Of a stretch of DNA of 64,000 nt, positions 59,799 through 61,509 are shown piece by piece. This stretch comes from Candidula unifasciata (taxonomy: Eukaryota > Mollusca > Gastropoda > Stylommatophora > Geomitridae). Numbering within the stretch: the stretch's first letter is position 1; each line of letters opens with the position of its first letter. The notes under the pieces are model-generated. The model did no database searches, was not told where the DNA came from, and worked only from the letters and a program-made list of their open reading frames with translations. The translations under genes were made by a program, and so were the position numbers. The stretch lies in NCBI GenBank assembly GCA_905116865.2, contig CAJHNH020007601.1, forward strand, positions 248,001 through 312,000, in the 5' to 3' direction.

Positions 59799-60114
59799 CA
59801 GCAATGTAGTGAATTGATCTGATGTTTCAGAATTCCATAAAGAATTATATTACAGAGCATTCTTAATCAGAGACATTTGCCTTCAGAATAATGAAAATGA
59901 CAGAACTAACCTCCATAGTCCATTTGACATCTTTCTCATCTTGAAGACTACTAGGATCATCTGCTGCTGTAGAAATGCTAAGATTCTGAGCTATATGTCT
60001 GACAACATGACAAGCAACTTCCCGTCCCACACTGGCTGGAAATTTATGCAGAACAGACTGATGACCTCTGTCACATTGAATTTCTTCTTGTAATGAAGCC
60101 CAGTCACAATACAT
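2520..60114 (-). CDS. RALGAPB: RalGAP-beta (Ral GTPase-activating protein subunit beta), 5' eleven coding exons, partial at 3' end
   Basis: Joined exons (minus strand): 60114-59911, 51657-51459, 51031-50873, 26234-26001, 21122-20862, 19508-19356, 19044-18844, 16280-16051, 13302-13157, 11158-11055, 2645-2520; 2017 nt, about 672 codons. Every intron begins GT and ends AG and all phases agree. The protein follows vertebrate RALGAPB from its first residue: [64 protein letters not shown]. In the family this large cytosolic subunit pairs with a RalGAP-alpha subunit, and the complex stimulates GTP hydrolysis on RalA and RalB. The GAP-like domain is C-terminal and lies outside the window. Intron 3 is about 24.6 kb; introns 1 and 10 are about 8 kb. 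Orthology is firm; missing are the 5' UTR exon, the promoter and all exons after residue 672. Confidence 0.95.
2960..3960. repeat. TG/TATG-rich microsatellite tract, about 1 kb
   Basis: The plus strand is an imperfect mixture of TG, TATG and GTATGTATG repeats, purest at 3020-3260 and 3400-3900. Purine-pyrimidine alternation of this length could form Z-DNA. The 60-100 codon open stretches on both strands encode only Cys/Val/Tyr or His/Thr strings and are not genes. It lies in intron 10. Confidence 0.9.
3990..4110 (+). repeat. Shared retroelement 3' tail ending in TTCG/TTTG and CTGT repeats
   Basis: The stretch 3993-4077 runs through GGCCTGAGTGCC, AATTTGTAACCCTTT and AATAAAGTTTGTTC, then short TTCG/TTTG repeats and (CTGT)n. 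The same sequence occurs in reverse at 51951-52035. An AATAAA next to a simple-repeat end is what one expects of the 3' end of a non-autonomous retroelement or LINE 3' UTR. The body could not be assigned. Confidence 0.6.
4440..5085 (+). mobile_element. RTE-like LINE fragment: endonuclease end and linker
   Basis: Starts at MGDFN (4453), the conserved motif of the apurinic-type endonuclease, then [18 protein letters not shown] and the [13 protein letters not shown] block (S-D-H catalytic end). It goes on into a Lys-rich linker with [12 protein letters not shown] and [12 protein letters not shown], after which homology stops at a TGA (5078-5080). The RT is missing. The long frame 4517-5080 is intact, but on its own has no complete domain. 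Confidence 0.75.
5086..5875. other. RALGAPB intron 10 DNA, nothing recognised
   Basis: A very AT-rich stretch to about 5400 followed by mixed sequence. No open frame, repeat or RNA gene could be supported. Confidence 0.4.
5876..6165 (-). mobile_element. Reverse transcriptase scrap with FMDD-type active site
   Basis: On the minus strand, in shifting frames, the DNA encodes [18 protein letters not shown], close to an RT motif B of the VGIAMGCTISPVLFIMA kind, followed by [12 protein letters not shown], an FMDD version of the catalytic YxDD box. Frameshifts separate the pieces, so it is a dead remnant of an RT family unlike LINE-A or the RTE-like copies here. The clade was not decided. Confidence 0.6.
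6166..6534. other. Unassigned intron DNA
   Basis: AT-rich sequence between two LINE remnants. No frame, repeat or RNA gene recognised. Confidence 0.35.
7487..8578 (+). mobile_element. Tigger/pogo DNA transposon, internally deleted (1092 bp), TA target site
   Basis: Imperfect terminal inverted repeats, CAGTAGAACCTCGCTTAA on the left and CAGTGGAACCTCTCTTAA on the right read inward, are flanked by TA (7485-7486 and 8579-8580), the Tc1/mariner/pogo hallmark. The plus strand carries the end of a DDE transposase, [20 protein letters not shown] then [10 protein letters not shown] (7755-7850), and after a stop an open C-terminal stretch (7942-8298). The N-terminal CENP-B-like DNA-binding part and most of the DDE domain are missing, so the copy cannot move itself. 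Repeated CGCATAACGAG-like words lie just inside each end. It sits inside LINE-A copy 2. Confidence 0.92.
9400..9985. repeat. (GA)n microsatellite and unexplained 500-bp insert in LINE-A
   Basis: 9400-9465 is GAGA repeat followed by GTGT. 9490-9985 has no similarity to other copies of LINE-A and separates two parts of copy 2, so it is probably another insertion. Its left edge reads AGTTAGTCGTTACGGTTACG. No terminal repeat or duplication was found. Confidence 0.5.
10250..10520 (-). mobile_element. Short LINE C-terminal scrap (possible)
   Basis: Minus strand 10440-10350 reads [15 protein letters not shown], the R-W-x-GH-x-x-R motif common near the C-terminus of RTE/L2-like LINE proteins. The surrounding sequence is not readable as coding. 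Confidence 0.4.
10521..11054. other. RALGAPB intron 10 DNA next to exon 10, nothing recognised
   Basis: AT-rich intron DNA up to the exon 10 donor. No repeat or coding similarity seen. Confidence 0.4.
11055..11158 (-). CDS. RALGAPB: RALGAPB exon 10 (residues 596-630)
   Basis: The acceptor CCCCTCAG precedes ACTGTGTGAA. Reads [20 protein letters not shown], then MLCLPLHF, matching the vertebrate [21 protein letters not shown]. It ends phase 1 with donor GTAATT. The start was chosen by phase 2 from exon 9; the AA plus A gives Lys at the junction, as in the vertebrate FK. Confidence 0.93.
11390..13070 (-). mobile_element. RTE-like LINE, 5' and 3' parts with most RT missing and a small inversion
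   Basis: Minus strand from 13070: endonuclease pieces ([36 protein letters not shown]), then a linker with [13 protein letters not shown] and IRxxK-type basic sequence down to about 11950. The RT is absent. 11870-11935 is a plus-strand RT piece that matches 17305-17365, so it is inverted relative to the rest. 11800-11400 is the C-terminal end: [35 protein letters not shown]-run lies at 11268-11285. The body is in intron 9 of RALGAPB. Confidence 0.7.
13157..13302 (-). CDS. RALGAPB: RALGAPB exon 9 (residues 548-595)
   Basis: The acceptor TTTTCCAG precedes TCTGTGGTG. Reads [20 protein letters not shown] then [14 protein letters not shown] and ends APEF. Vertebrate RALGAPB has [20 protein letters not shown] and VPYFISALETIL. 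It ends phase 2 with the strong donor AAGTAAGT. An open frame of 66 codons on the opposite strand over this exon is an antisense shadow. Confidence 0.93.
13689..13909 (+). mobile_element. tRNA-derived SINE, family 1, copy a
   Basis: The 5' head has a tRNA-like body with a perfect B-box GGTTCAATCCC (about 13725) and an A-box-like GGCTAAGGCG. The body ends with CCAAAAAATGCTAGGGTTGG and TCTGCAGTGTCCTGAAAAG, shared with copies at 22507-22705 and 50551-50790. ACTAATT at 13682-13688 and 13910-13916 may be its target duplication. It is a Pol III-type short element, mobilised by a LINE, and codes for nothing. Confidence 0.75.
13920..14510 (-). mobile_element. Possible pogo-like transposase HTH remnant
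   Basis: Minus strand 14410-14270 reads [20 protein letters not shown] then IEKWSAAES, which resembles the second helix-turn-helix of Tigger/pogo (AKEYGVGKSTVxDxKKxxxKI). The sequence CAATAGACTCTGCAATATGG at 14008-14030 could be a decayed end. No catalytic DDE region was seen. Tentative. Confidence 0.35.
14512..15410 (+). mobile_element. RTE-like LINE fragment: RT thumb and C-terminal region
   Basis: Plus strand: [11 protein letters not shown] and VQTFKYLNT (the FKYLG motif after the RT core), then [13 protein letters not shown] and, after frameshifts, [20 protein letters not shown] with [10 protein letters not shown] near the end. This order matches the RT-to-C-terminus of RTE/L2-like proteins. 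An A-run near 14880 and several stops show it is dead. The 3' end carries GATGATGATG. Confidence 0.65.
15585..15710 (-). mobile_element. Short 3' end of the RTE-like LINE seen at 53266-55415
   Basis: Plus-strand CATAATCTGCTTTGTGCCGC and GGGCACGCTCGGTTG correspond to AAAATCTGCTTGTGCCGC and GGGCGCGCTCAGTCG at 53280-53350, in the same orientation, preceded by a T run (poly-A on the minus strand). Only about 120 bp remain, a severe 5' truncation. Confidence 0.6.
16051..16280 (-). CDS. RALGAPB: RALGAPB exon 8 (residues 471-547)
   Basis: The acceptor ATTTTAG precedes TTAAAGAGCG. After a Ser-rich stretch it reads [20 protein letters not shown], then [17 protein letters not shown], against the vertebrate [20 protein letters not shown] and TGEEILPAYLSRFYMLL. 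It ends in phase 0 after GAG with donor GTTTGT, the only phase change from 1 to 0 in the series, and exon 9 agrees with it. Confidence 0.95.
16620..16863 (+). pseudogene. Unrecognised 80-codon open stretch, perhaps LINE endonuclease
   Basis: An open frame 16621-16863 reads [18 protein letters not shown] and [10 protein letters not shown]. The GNxxDLVF pattern is like the end of the endonuclease domain of CR1/Jockey LINEs (GNTLDLVL), but nothing else fits. It ends in a TGA. Position is in intron 7 of RALGAPB, on the opposite strand. Confidence 0.25.
16950..17660 (+). mobile_element. RTE-like LINE fragment: RT core
   Basis: Plus strand carries [20 protein letters not shown] (RT motif with RSTTDQ), then VCGFKNK for the FVDFKKAFD block, [17 protein letters not shown] and an LFNLALE-like region near 17590. 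Frames shift repeatedly. The catalytic Asp block is damaged. The last readable piece (17655) is a degraded YADDID. Confidence 0.65.
17700..18208 (+). mobile_element. LINE-A copy 3: RNase H and 3' end with (AAATC)n tail
   Basis: Plus strand begins at [15 protein letters not shown], the Glu-containing RNase H block (copy 1 has MEVEAVTAAFRWLEN at about 120-170). It goes on through GHAGV-like and [13 protein letters not shown], and ends with [19 protein letters not shown], a C-x-x-C tail. After the stop, AATCAAATCAAATC is the simple-repeat 3' end. Several frameshifts. The 5' end is truncated inside RNase H. Confidence 0.75.
18209..18843. other. RALGAPB intron 7 DNA, nothing recognised
   Basis: AT-rich with short T runs. 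No repeat or coding similarity seen before the exon 7 donor. Confidence 0.4.
18844..19044 (-). CDS. RALGAPB: RALGAPB exon 7 (residues 404-470)
   Basis: The acceptor TTTACAG precedes TGTCTTCAAAAG. Reads [10 protein letters not shown], a variable linker, then [20 protein letters not shown], matching the vertebrate [20 protein letters not shown]. It ends phase 1 at donor GTGAGT. Intron 6, between this exon and exon 6, is only 311 bp and free of recognisable repeats. Confidence 0.92.
19356..19508 (-). CDS. RALGAPB: RALGAPB exon 6 (residues 353-403), Ser/Thr/Pro-rich linker
   Basis: The acceptor CTGTCAG is followed by GTCTTCC. The exon encodes a low-complexity linker with [18 protein letters not shown], corresponding to the vertebrate TPVNRLS/TTPPHNRRHRAVTV segment, a likely disordered and phosphorylated region. 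It ends phase 1 at donor GTAGAA. Similarity is weaker here than in neighbouring exons, but frame, phase and the P-P-x-x-RRAV signature support it. Confidence 0.85.
19640..20700 (+). mobile_element. LINE-A copy 4, with an RTE-like scrap inside
   Basis: Plus strand: [14 protein letters not shown] (19725) from the region before RT, then [20 protein letters not shown] (19860), a deletion of the RT core, then [30 protein letters not shown] and [20 protein letters not shown] (20040-20370). From about 20390 to 20610 the minus strand codes an RTE-like RT end, [20 protein letters not shown]. At 20630-20690 the plus strand has the LINE-A tail (CPKCRNVNS). So a short RTE piece lies within, or replaced part of, LINE-A. 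Confidence 0.7.
20862..21122 (-). CDS. RALGAPB: RALGAPB exon 5 (residues 266-352)
   Basis: The acceptor CTTAG precedes GTGAAGAAG. Reads [57 protein letters not shown] and NAFLG. This is the most conserved block in the window: vertebrate RALGAPB has WFRFLHMLSNPVDLSNP, ISSTPKF, FFRAMRGIS and DAFLG. The exon ends phase 1 at donor GTAATG. Confidence 0.95.
21123..21890. other. RALGAPB intron 4 DNA, nothing recognised
   Basis: AT-rich intron DNA from the exon 5 acceptor to the start of the RTE-like element. Short open stretches show no domain. Confidence 0.4.
22507..22705 (-). mobile_element. tRNA-derived SINE, family 1, copy b
   Basis: The minus strand runs from a tRNA-like head with B-box GGTTCGATCCG near 22640 to the shared body CCAAAAAAAATGCTGGGG and GTGCTGCAACCTCCTG. 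It interrupts the RTE-like element 21900-25560 between two RT-derived blocks. The CTACAGACGC-type edge was not resolved to a clear target duplication. Confidence 0.75.
24610..25081 (+). mobile_element. LINE-B 3' end inserted in the RTE-like LINE, 12-bp target duplication
   Basis: Plus strand: [20 protein letters not shown] (the C-terminal RNase H motif with catalytic Asp), then [35 protein letters not shown] (C-x-C...H tail) and a [11 protein letters not shown] ending. The 3' tail is GAAGAA. It is flanked by AGAATTCTTTTC (24598-24609) and AGAATACTTTTC (25082-25093), one mismatch. Leaving it out restores the endonuclease frame of the host LINE. Confidence 0.85.
26001..26234 (-). CDS. RALGAPB: RALGAPB exon 4 (residues 188-265)
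   Basis: The acceptor TCTAG comes just before ATGATATC; a nearby ATCAG was rejected because it gives the wrong phase. Reads [20 protein letters not shown], then [15 protein letters not shown] and [10 protein letters not shown], against vertebrate GVLFEVWLLACTRCF, NWRHHPAVV and YGPSFP. Donor GTAAGG. It lies at the far end of the 24.6-kb intron 3, whose length is largely transposon DNA. Confidence 0.94.
26235..28590. other. Start of RALGAPB intron 3 (3' part), mostly unassigned
   Basis: No gene seen. The plus strand 27590-27800 is open and contains the 74-bp island described separately (27707-27780). 28105-28200 repeats GCTATGTCCTGTTCTGAG twice. The rest is AT-rich unique-looking DNA. Confidence 0.4.
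27707..27780 (+). repeat. 74-bp island, near-identical to 31168-31241
   Basis: 71 of 74 positions match the copy at 31168-31241 by direct reading, while the flanks do not match. In both copies one plus-strand frame reads [18 protein letters not shown]. The source is not recognised; it might be a piece of a LINE ORF1 or of a short repeat. Confidence 0.7.
28590..28990 (+). mobile_element. LINE C-terminal fragment (L2/RTE-like)
   Basis: Plus strand open frame 28566-28880: [35 protein letters not shown] and [14 protein letters not shown]; after a frameshift come [19 protein letters not shown]. This is the standard RT C-terminal region of many invertebrate LINEs (W-x-GH-x-x-RM motif). The RT core is missing, so it is a 5'-truncated copy. 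Confidence 0.75.
29268..30690 (-). mobile_element. RTE-like LINE 3' end, split by a TTAA element
   Basis: 29268-29612 resembles the 3' end at 53280-53650 (TCTTCCTCTACCCTTTGGTG against TCTTCCCCTGCCTCTTGGTG) and the matching sequence continues at 30668-30690 (TTAATGTCCAAGTCTGACA). The join is exactly the TTAA duplicated around the element 29613-30667. Confidence 0.75.
29613..30667. mobile_element. TTAA-flanked inverted-repeat element 1 (1055 bp), piggyBac-like
   Basis: Ends are CTCTTTGAGTCTCAGGG on the left and CTCTATGAGTCCCAGGG on the right read inward, with TTAA at 29609-29612 and 30668-30671. The target duplication is confirmed because the RTE-like LINE on either side reads through. TTAA is used by piggyBac and Kolobok elements. 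An open stretch of 64 codons inside (29720-29914) has no recognised domain, so it is most likely non-autonomous. Confidence 0.85.
30695..30792 (+). mobile_element. tRNA-like SINE head with T-run tail
   Basis: CTCCGTGGCGGAGCAGCTAG holds an A-box-like TGGCGGAGCAGC and GAGTTCGCTCC a B-box-like word about 50 bp later; a run of about 22 T follows. The layout resembles a tRNA-derived head. It is not a working tRNA gene: the acceptor ends do not pair well and the B-box is imperfect. Confidence 0.5.
30807..31770. repeat. Composite bounded by 53-bp inverted repeats
   Basis: 30807-30859 and 31714-31768 are inverted copies (ATATTATGGCGACTAAAAAC against ATATTATGGCGGCCAAAAAA read inward, then CACCCTGACAGGGCCTCA in both). 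Between them are a G+C-rich open frame starting [10 protein letters not shown] (30969-31169), the 74-bp island (31168-31241) and a minus-strand RTE-like linker piece (31375-31690, [20 protein letters not shown]). No target duplication was seen, so whether it is one transposon or a rearrangement is open. Confidence 0.65.
31375..31690 (-). mobile_element. RTE-like LINE linker fragment
   Basis: Minus strand 31550-31362 reads [30 protein letters not shown] and [10 protein letters not shown], the stretch leading into the RT (GPDGIP motif). It matches the same part of the element at 21900-25560 (about 23280-23560). Confidence 0.7.
31791..32207. other. RALGAPB intron 3 DNA, nothing recognised
   Basis: Unassigned sequence between the inverted-repeat composite and LINE-A copy 5. 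Confidence 0.35.
32220..32667 (+). mobile_element. LINE-A copy 5: RNase H end and tail with exact 12-bp target duplication
   Basis: Open frame 32256-32663: [14 protein letters not shown] start, [20 protein letters not shown] (RNase H C-terminal motif; Asp in the NERAD position), [19 protein letters not shown] and the tail [10 protein letters not shown]. This stretch has no stops. Flanked by ATGTAAACAGTA at 32208-32219 and 32668-32679. It is 5'-truncated, leaving about 450 bp, and the clean frame suggests it is fairly young. Confidence 0.85.
32680..34330. other. RALGAPB intron 3 DNA, nothing recognised
   Basis: A plus-strand open stretch at 32873-33127 ([13 protein letters not shown]) resembles a short piece at 58990-59030 ([13 protein letters not shown]), which hints at a shared repeat. 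Nothing else was identified. Confidence 0.35.
34346..34600. repeat. (GA)n tract and G-rich short tandem repeats
   Basis: 34346-34420 is GA/GACA-rich. 34448-34590 has three imperfect G-rich units each carrying GTGTCATCACTG or GATGTCATCACTA and separated by runs of up to 10 G. Several G runs close together could form quadruplexes on the plus strand. Confidence 0.75.
34601..35589. other. RALGAPB intron 3 DNA, nothing recognised
   Basis: AT-rich unassigned sequence up to the second TTAA element. Confidence 0.35.
35594..36241. mobile_element. TTAA-flanked inverted-repeat element 2 (648 bp)
   Basis: Left end CCCCTTAAGTGGATAAT and right end, read inward, CTCTTTAAGTGGATATG; flanked by TTAA at 35590-35593 and 36242-36245. 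The first bases resemble those of the element at 29613-30667 (C-Y-C-T-T-T-R-A-G-T). Interior AT-rich with no coding content, so a MITE-type non-autonomous element, probably piggyBac-related. Confidence 0.7.
36246..37190. other. RALGAPB intron 3 DNA, nothing recognised
   Basis: AT-rich to about 37070, then G+C rises toward the LINE ORF1 region; 37070-37190 may be that element's 5' UTR. Confidence 0.35.
37510..39060 (+). pseudogene. LINE ORF1 (Gag-like, zinc knuckles), frameshifted
   Basis: ATG at 37510 ([11 protein letters not shown]), then a frameshift into a frame open from 37549 to 38198 with three zinc knuckles: [27 protein letters not shown] and [15 protein letters not shown]. After a shift near 38100 a Lys/Ala/Glu-rich coiled-coil region follows (38140-38446, [17 protein letters not shown]), then another frame 38434-38670 ([19 protein letters not shown]) and an acidic end ([17 protein letters not shown]). 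Triple knuckles plus coiled coil is typical of ORF1 proteins of I/Jockey LINEs, which bind element RNA. No ORF2 follows. Its higher G+C than the surroundings suggests a younger insert. Confidence 0.75.
39061..39835. other. End of LINE remnant and unassigned DNA
   Basis: 39061-39380 keeps the base composition of the ORF1 element and may be its tail or start of ORF2; no endonuclease motif was found. 39380-39835 is unassigned. Confidence 0.35.
39836..40610. repeat. 42-bp minisatellite, 18 full units plus a partial one
   Basis: The unit starts AATATGCTGATGCTGGCTGG and ends TTTTGAGGAAACCAAC. Two types alternate irregularly: one with GGTACAC at mid-unit, the other with GTTATAC. Reading along the plus strand the order is five of the first, two of the second, then a mixture. 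As 42 is a multiple of three, one plus frame ([14 protein letters not shown]) and up to three minus frames stay open throughout; these are not genes. It lies in intron 3 of RALGAPB. Confidence 0.95.
40648..41088. repeat. Foldback: about 45-bp inverted repeats 340 bp apart
   Basis: GGCAGAATTAAACAAAGCAA at 40655-40674 pairs with the reverse of GGTAGCTTTGTTTAATTCTG at 41059-41078. Outside this core the match goes on with several differences (CAGGAAG..ACACGTGGGG against AGGAAG..ACACGCCTGGGG). It begins directly at the end of the minisatellite. May be a decayed MITE. Confidence 0.6.
41090..42770. other. RALGAPB intron 3 DNA, nothing recognised
   Basis: AT-rich, with no coding or repeat similarity noticed. 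The 5' end of the Mutator-like element should lie in the last part. Confidence 0.35.
42780..42908. repeat. 13-bp perfect inverted repeat upstream of the Mutator-like transposase
   Basis: CAGCGGGAATCGC at 42780-42792 and its reverse complement GCGATTCCCGCTG at 42896-42908. It could be part of the element's subterminal region or a chance stem. Confidence 0.5.
44155..46636 (-). mobile_element. LINE-A copy 6: RT, RNase H and 3' UTR, inserted in the Mutator transposase
   Basis: Flanked by GCTTACTAAGAT at 44143-44154 and 46637-46648 (12-bp target duplication). Minus strand 5' to 3': [24 protein letters not shown] (RT motif A), [26 protein letters not shown]; after one frameshift near 46010 a 451-codon frame (46000-44645) with [29 protein letters not shown] and a whole RNase [55 protein letters not shown]. 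The best preserved LINE-A here. The 3' UTR (44155-44644) contains a 24-bp A run on the plus strand. It is truncated 5' within the RT. Confidence 0.93.
44369..44392. repeat. A(24) run inside the LINE-A 3' UTR
   Basis: Plus-strand poly-A, that is poly-T in the LINE direction, so it is not the LINE's own tail. ACGGCCACC to its left and GGTGGCCGT to its right form a 9-bp inverted pair about 60 bp apart, possibly a second small insertion. Confidence 0.6.
46657..46685. repeat. G(29) homopolymer in the transposase middle part
   Basis: A run of 29 G between AAAACCTT and CATTCACATAG. It lies just outside the LINE-A target duplication, inside transposase coding sequence. Runs of this kind are often wrongly sized in assemblies. 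Confidence 0.8.
47136..49107. mobile_element. Unclassified 1972-bp insertion in the transposase, 5-bp target duplication
   Basis: Flanked by ACTGT at 47131-47135 and 49108-49112; leaving it out puts SLI-stop-AHCTKDKF back in one frame. It starts TATCGCGGAGTGAACAGCC and ends ATATGACA. A 45-bp sequence is directly repeated (47138-47182 and 47676-47720), a G run precedes the second (47653-47670), and a TATATAG at about 47790 is followed by AATAAA near 47827. A 5-bp duplication and these signals would suit a solo or partial LTR, but no coding part is present. Transposon class is open. Confidence 0.6.
48226..48395. repeat. About 78-bp tandem duplication inside the unclassified insertion
   Basis: Two adjacent copies starting CAGGAG(T/C)TTGTGTGTGAG and ending CCAAGGAA(T/G)(C/T)CTTCTT, followed by the beginning of a third (CAGGAGCTGTG). 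Confidence 0.8.
49413..50550. other. RALGAPB intron 3 DNA, nothing recognised
   Basis: AT-rich. It should contain the 3' end of the Mutator-like element but no terminal repeat was matched. Confidence 0.35.
50551..50790 (-). mobile_element. tRNA-derived SINE, family 1, copy c
   Basis: Minus strand: head GTCTGTGGATTAGGCATTGC and B-box GAGTTCGATCCCAGC, then a 30-bp segment not in copy a (ACAGAGAGCTGTGCG region), then the shared body CCAAAAAATGCTGGAGTTGG and TTCTGCAGTGTCCTGTAAAG. It lies 80 bp beyond the exon 3 donor of RALGAPB, in the gene's own orientation. Confidence 0.8.
50873..51031 (-). CDS. RALGAPB: RALGAPB exon 3 (residues 135-187)
   Basis: The acceptor TTCAG is at 51034-51032. The exon carries [19 protein letters not shown] and [20 protein letters not shown], then SPPTEK, matching the vertebrate VLRAIQKLARES and ARETWEVLLLFLL. 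It ends phase 1 at the donor GTACAA. A tRNA-derived SINE lies 80 bp past the donor inside intron 3. Confidence 0.93.
51459..51657 (-). CDS. RALGAPB: RALGAPB exon 2 (residues 69-134)
   Basis: The acceptor CAG (51660-51658) is followed by GTT CTG TGT; the exon reads [19 protein letters not shown], then VYVEWLSAL and a stretch ending FTPRPDSS. It ends phase 1 with donor GTAAGA. Vertebrate RALGAPB has VICYGLTLPL and LFVPRQEQ at the same places. It follows exon 1 across an intron of about 8.3 kb and is only 427 bp from exon 3. Confidence 0.93.
51775..52035. repeat. tRNA-like sequence followed by a reversed retroelement tail
   Basis: GGCCTGTGGTGTAGTTGTCT at 51776-51795 looks like a tRNA A-box region (TGGTGTAGTTG), but no clear B-box follows. 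51951-52035 is the reverse complement of the tail at 3993-4077 (AACAAACTTTATTTGCAAAG). In intron 1 of RALGAPB. Confidence 0.5.
52036..53105. other. RALGAPB intron 1 DNA, nothing recognised
   Basis: The open stretch 52780-52983 encodes a short Glu/Lys/Val repeat ([18 protein letters not shown]) that comes from a small local duplication (GGAAGGAGGTGGAACA), not a domain. The rest is AT-rich. Confidence 0.4.
53110..53245. mobile_element. TTAA-flanked inverted-repeat element 3 (136 bp)
   Basis: Left TTAA (53106-53109) then CTTTTTGTCTCAGAGGG; right end read inward CTCTTTGAGTCCCAAGG, with TTAT in place of TTAA. The left arm, GGGTTTAGCATCACAGGCCC, matches the inside of the right end of the element 29613-30667. 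GCGCATCATGCGTTCATTGG pairs with CATGAACGTATGATGCG further right, so the element can fold back. Confidence 0.75.
53266..55415 (-). mobile_element. RTE-like LINE: linker, RT and C-terminus, 5'-truncated, with poly-A end
   Basis: Minus strand. 55412-54294: Lys-rich linker ([19 protein letters not shown]), [59 protein letters not shown] and [12 protein letters not shown] (RT motif A). After a frameshift: [16 protein letters not shown], and LLFAEDQ in place of FADDQ, so one catalytic Asp is lost. Then [20 protein letters not shown] and, at 53630-53316, [20 protein letters not shown] with GRGRPRRRW. It ends with an A run (T run at 53266-53278). No endonuclease. Confidence 0.9.
55416..56640. other. 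RALGAPB intron 1 DNA, unassigned
   Basis: A mixed-composition stretch (55650-56500) unlike the AT-rich intron around it. It contains TCAATAAACTG near 56315 and might be part of an LTR-type element, but no coding or terminal repeats were found. Confidence 0.3.
56640..57000 (-). mobile_element. LINE-B C-terminal tail fragment
   Basis: Minus strand reads [41 protein letters not shown], matching the ending of LINE-B type (C-x-C, HxLQxC, a KLYG block, then T-x-FI) seen at 24610-25081 and 59200-59420. Frames are partly shifted. Confidence 0.55.
57040..57290 (+). mobile_element. RTE-like LINE C-terminal fragment
   Basis: Plus strand: [32 protein letters not shown] and [20 protein letters not shown]. 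It is close to the C-terminal end at 11400-11640 on the minus strand ([23 protein letters not shown]). Only about 240 bp remain. Confidence 0.75.
57665..57785. repeat. 62-bp tandem duplication, two copies
   Basis: TATAATTAACAAAGAAACAA at 57673 recurs as TATAATTAACAAAGAGACAA at about 57735; each copy runs on to CACTCATAGAAAGAAG. Confidence 0.8.
57790..58570 (+). mobile_element. LINE-A copy 7: RT end, deletion, 3' tail
   Basis: Plus strand: [20 protein letters not shown] (degraded FADDILVY), [61 protein letters not shown] gap in the match follows at 58255-58350; [19 protein letters not shown] resumes (58420-58480), then the tail LLKIGTVHL with an AATAAA at 58567. It matches copy 1 best. RNase H is deleted. 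Confidence 0.75.
58580..58895. other. Unassigned, one open minus-strand stretch
   Basis: On the minus strand 58835-58600 is nearly free of stops ([37 protein letters not shown]). No family recognised. Confidence 0.25.
58896..59430 (+). mobile_element. LINE-B tail fragment
   Basis: Plus strand near 59200-59400: [40 protein letters not shown] and [11 protein letters not shown]. The Cys-x-Cys, HVLQDCP, WP and FYG blocks are those of LINE-B C-termini. The 58896-59190 part is not clearly assigned. Confidence 0.6.
59590..59795. repeat. (TG)n, (GA)n and (GACA)n microsatellites
   Basis: 59590-59620 GTGTGCGTGTG; 59665-59725 GAGA-rich; 59728-59793 about 16 GACA units. They lie 120 bp past the exon 1 donor of RALGAPB. 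Minus-strand open stretches across it encode only CLSV repeats. Confidence 0.9.
59911..60114 (-). CDS. RALGAPB: RALGAPB exon 1 (first coding exon, residues 1-68)
   Basis: Begins ATG TAT TGT GAC TGG (MYCDW), like the MYSDW start of vertebrate RALGAPB, which fixes the start codon. It continues through [20 protein letters not shown] and ends KWTME. The exon is 204 nt, phase 0 at its end, with donor GTTAGT directly after GAG at 59911. The bases just upstream of the ATG end in AAG, so a 5' UTR intron may join close to the start, but this was not resolved. The region is a predicted helical N-terminus with no signal peptide or membrane segment. Confidence 0.93.
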
Positions 60115-61145
60115 CCTTATGTTTATGTGTCTTCACTTTATATTTTTAATATATTAGCAATTCAATCAGTGTTCCCATATGACATCTCAAATTTAGCAAT
60201 ATAAACACTGCGGATAAATTATATAAACATGATAACTCTCAATAGTTTTAGCATCTTAAAATTTCAGAGCTGAAATGTTTCCCAGAGGATGGATAGGTTA
60301 TTATCAGAAACTGAGCTTTATTTAGAAACTATTACAGATTAACAAAGCATTGTTTCCCCACTGCAGACTGGAACAAAGAAGACACAAACAGACGGCATAA
60401 TTTATTGCCTGACATATTTCTCGTCTGGTGCGCACTACTGGTTAAACAAACCAAAAAAATACTTAAATGAGTGAATCCTTTCAATTGAAACACAAAATCT
60501 ACCATGCTCAAATGTAACTGCCTGTTTTAACGGAGTAAGAGCAAGTTTATGACTAAATTTTTTTTTTTTTTACACAAATCTGGACAGACAGCTGTGTGAC
60601 CTCTTCTGCAAAATGATGCAGCCTAAGACTGGTTGACATATAATAAATTTGGAATGCTCTGTCCTTGATAACAATGTTCACAAGTTCAATCTAATGGATC
60701 AGGAGTTCTGCTAATTTGTACTGACTTAGTTTTCATATTATCTATCATCATGTTGTAGTTCTGCATAGTGAGGTTAGCTTGTGAACTTTCATTTACCCTG
60801 GTTTAACAAACAGGCAACTGTATTTGATTGTAGTGGATTTTGTATTTCAGTTGGAAGGAATCAATCATTTGCTTATTTTATTTGTTATTGTTTTGTATTT
60901 TAACAGATGGCACAAGTGACTACCCACACATTTCGTTTTATTTCTTCATCTGTTTTGGGTTCATCCCATTTAATGTTCATCAATTTTTCAAGTATTTTTT
61001 TTTGTTACTGCATTTAAATTTTGTTTGATATCTTTAGCGGTTTCCCACTGTCACAAGTTAAAAATGAATTAACATTACAATTAAAAACATGTAACTTGGT
61101 TTTAAAACTATAGAATTTAGAGTTCCATGTTCTGTTTAGACTTTT
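60115..61145. other. Upstream of the RALGAPB start codon: 5' UTR, intron or promoter, nothing resolved
   Basis: AT-rich with T runs at 60560 and 60995. No CpG-rich stretch or clear TATA/initiator set was seen, which suggests that the first non-coding exon lies farther up, outside or beyond the LINE cluster. Confidence 0.35.
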
Positions 61146-61149
61146 AAAA

Positions 61150-61380
61150 GCTGCTGTTGATGAGAAGAGAGGCATCGGAGAACATCATGATGATTGTAAA
61201 GATCAACGGTAGAAGTGCAGTGGTAGACCAAGAAAGACAATACTTGATAGCATGAAGCGATGGCACACAGGGTTTACATTATTGGAACTGATTCAAAATA
61301 CCAAGGACAAAAATCTTTGGAGAGGCATTAGCACCTACACCATCTGGCAGGGAATGATGATAATGTGTTGCAATGTAATC
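61150..61380 (+). mobile_element. LINE C-terminal scrap
   Basis: Plus strand: CSGRPRKTILDSMKRWHTGF, TLLELIQNTKDKNLWRGIST. The GRPRK-W/I-LD-x-(I/M)K-x-W and D-x-x-LWR pattern is that of RTE/L2-type C-termini. Only about 230 bp. Confidence 0.65.
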
Positions 61381-61509
61381 TTAACGAGCTCAAACATGGA
61401 AAAATTGATGGATACACAAGTTGACATGATAAGTGCACCGTTCTTTTCTAATACATGCCTGTCCGAAACATCTCAGCACAGTGCACAAACTCTGTAGCAC
61501 CGGCGAGGA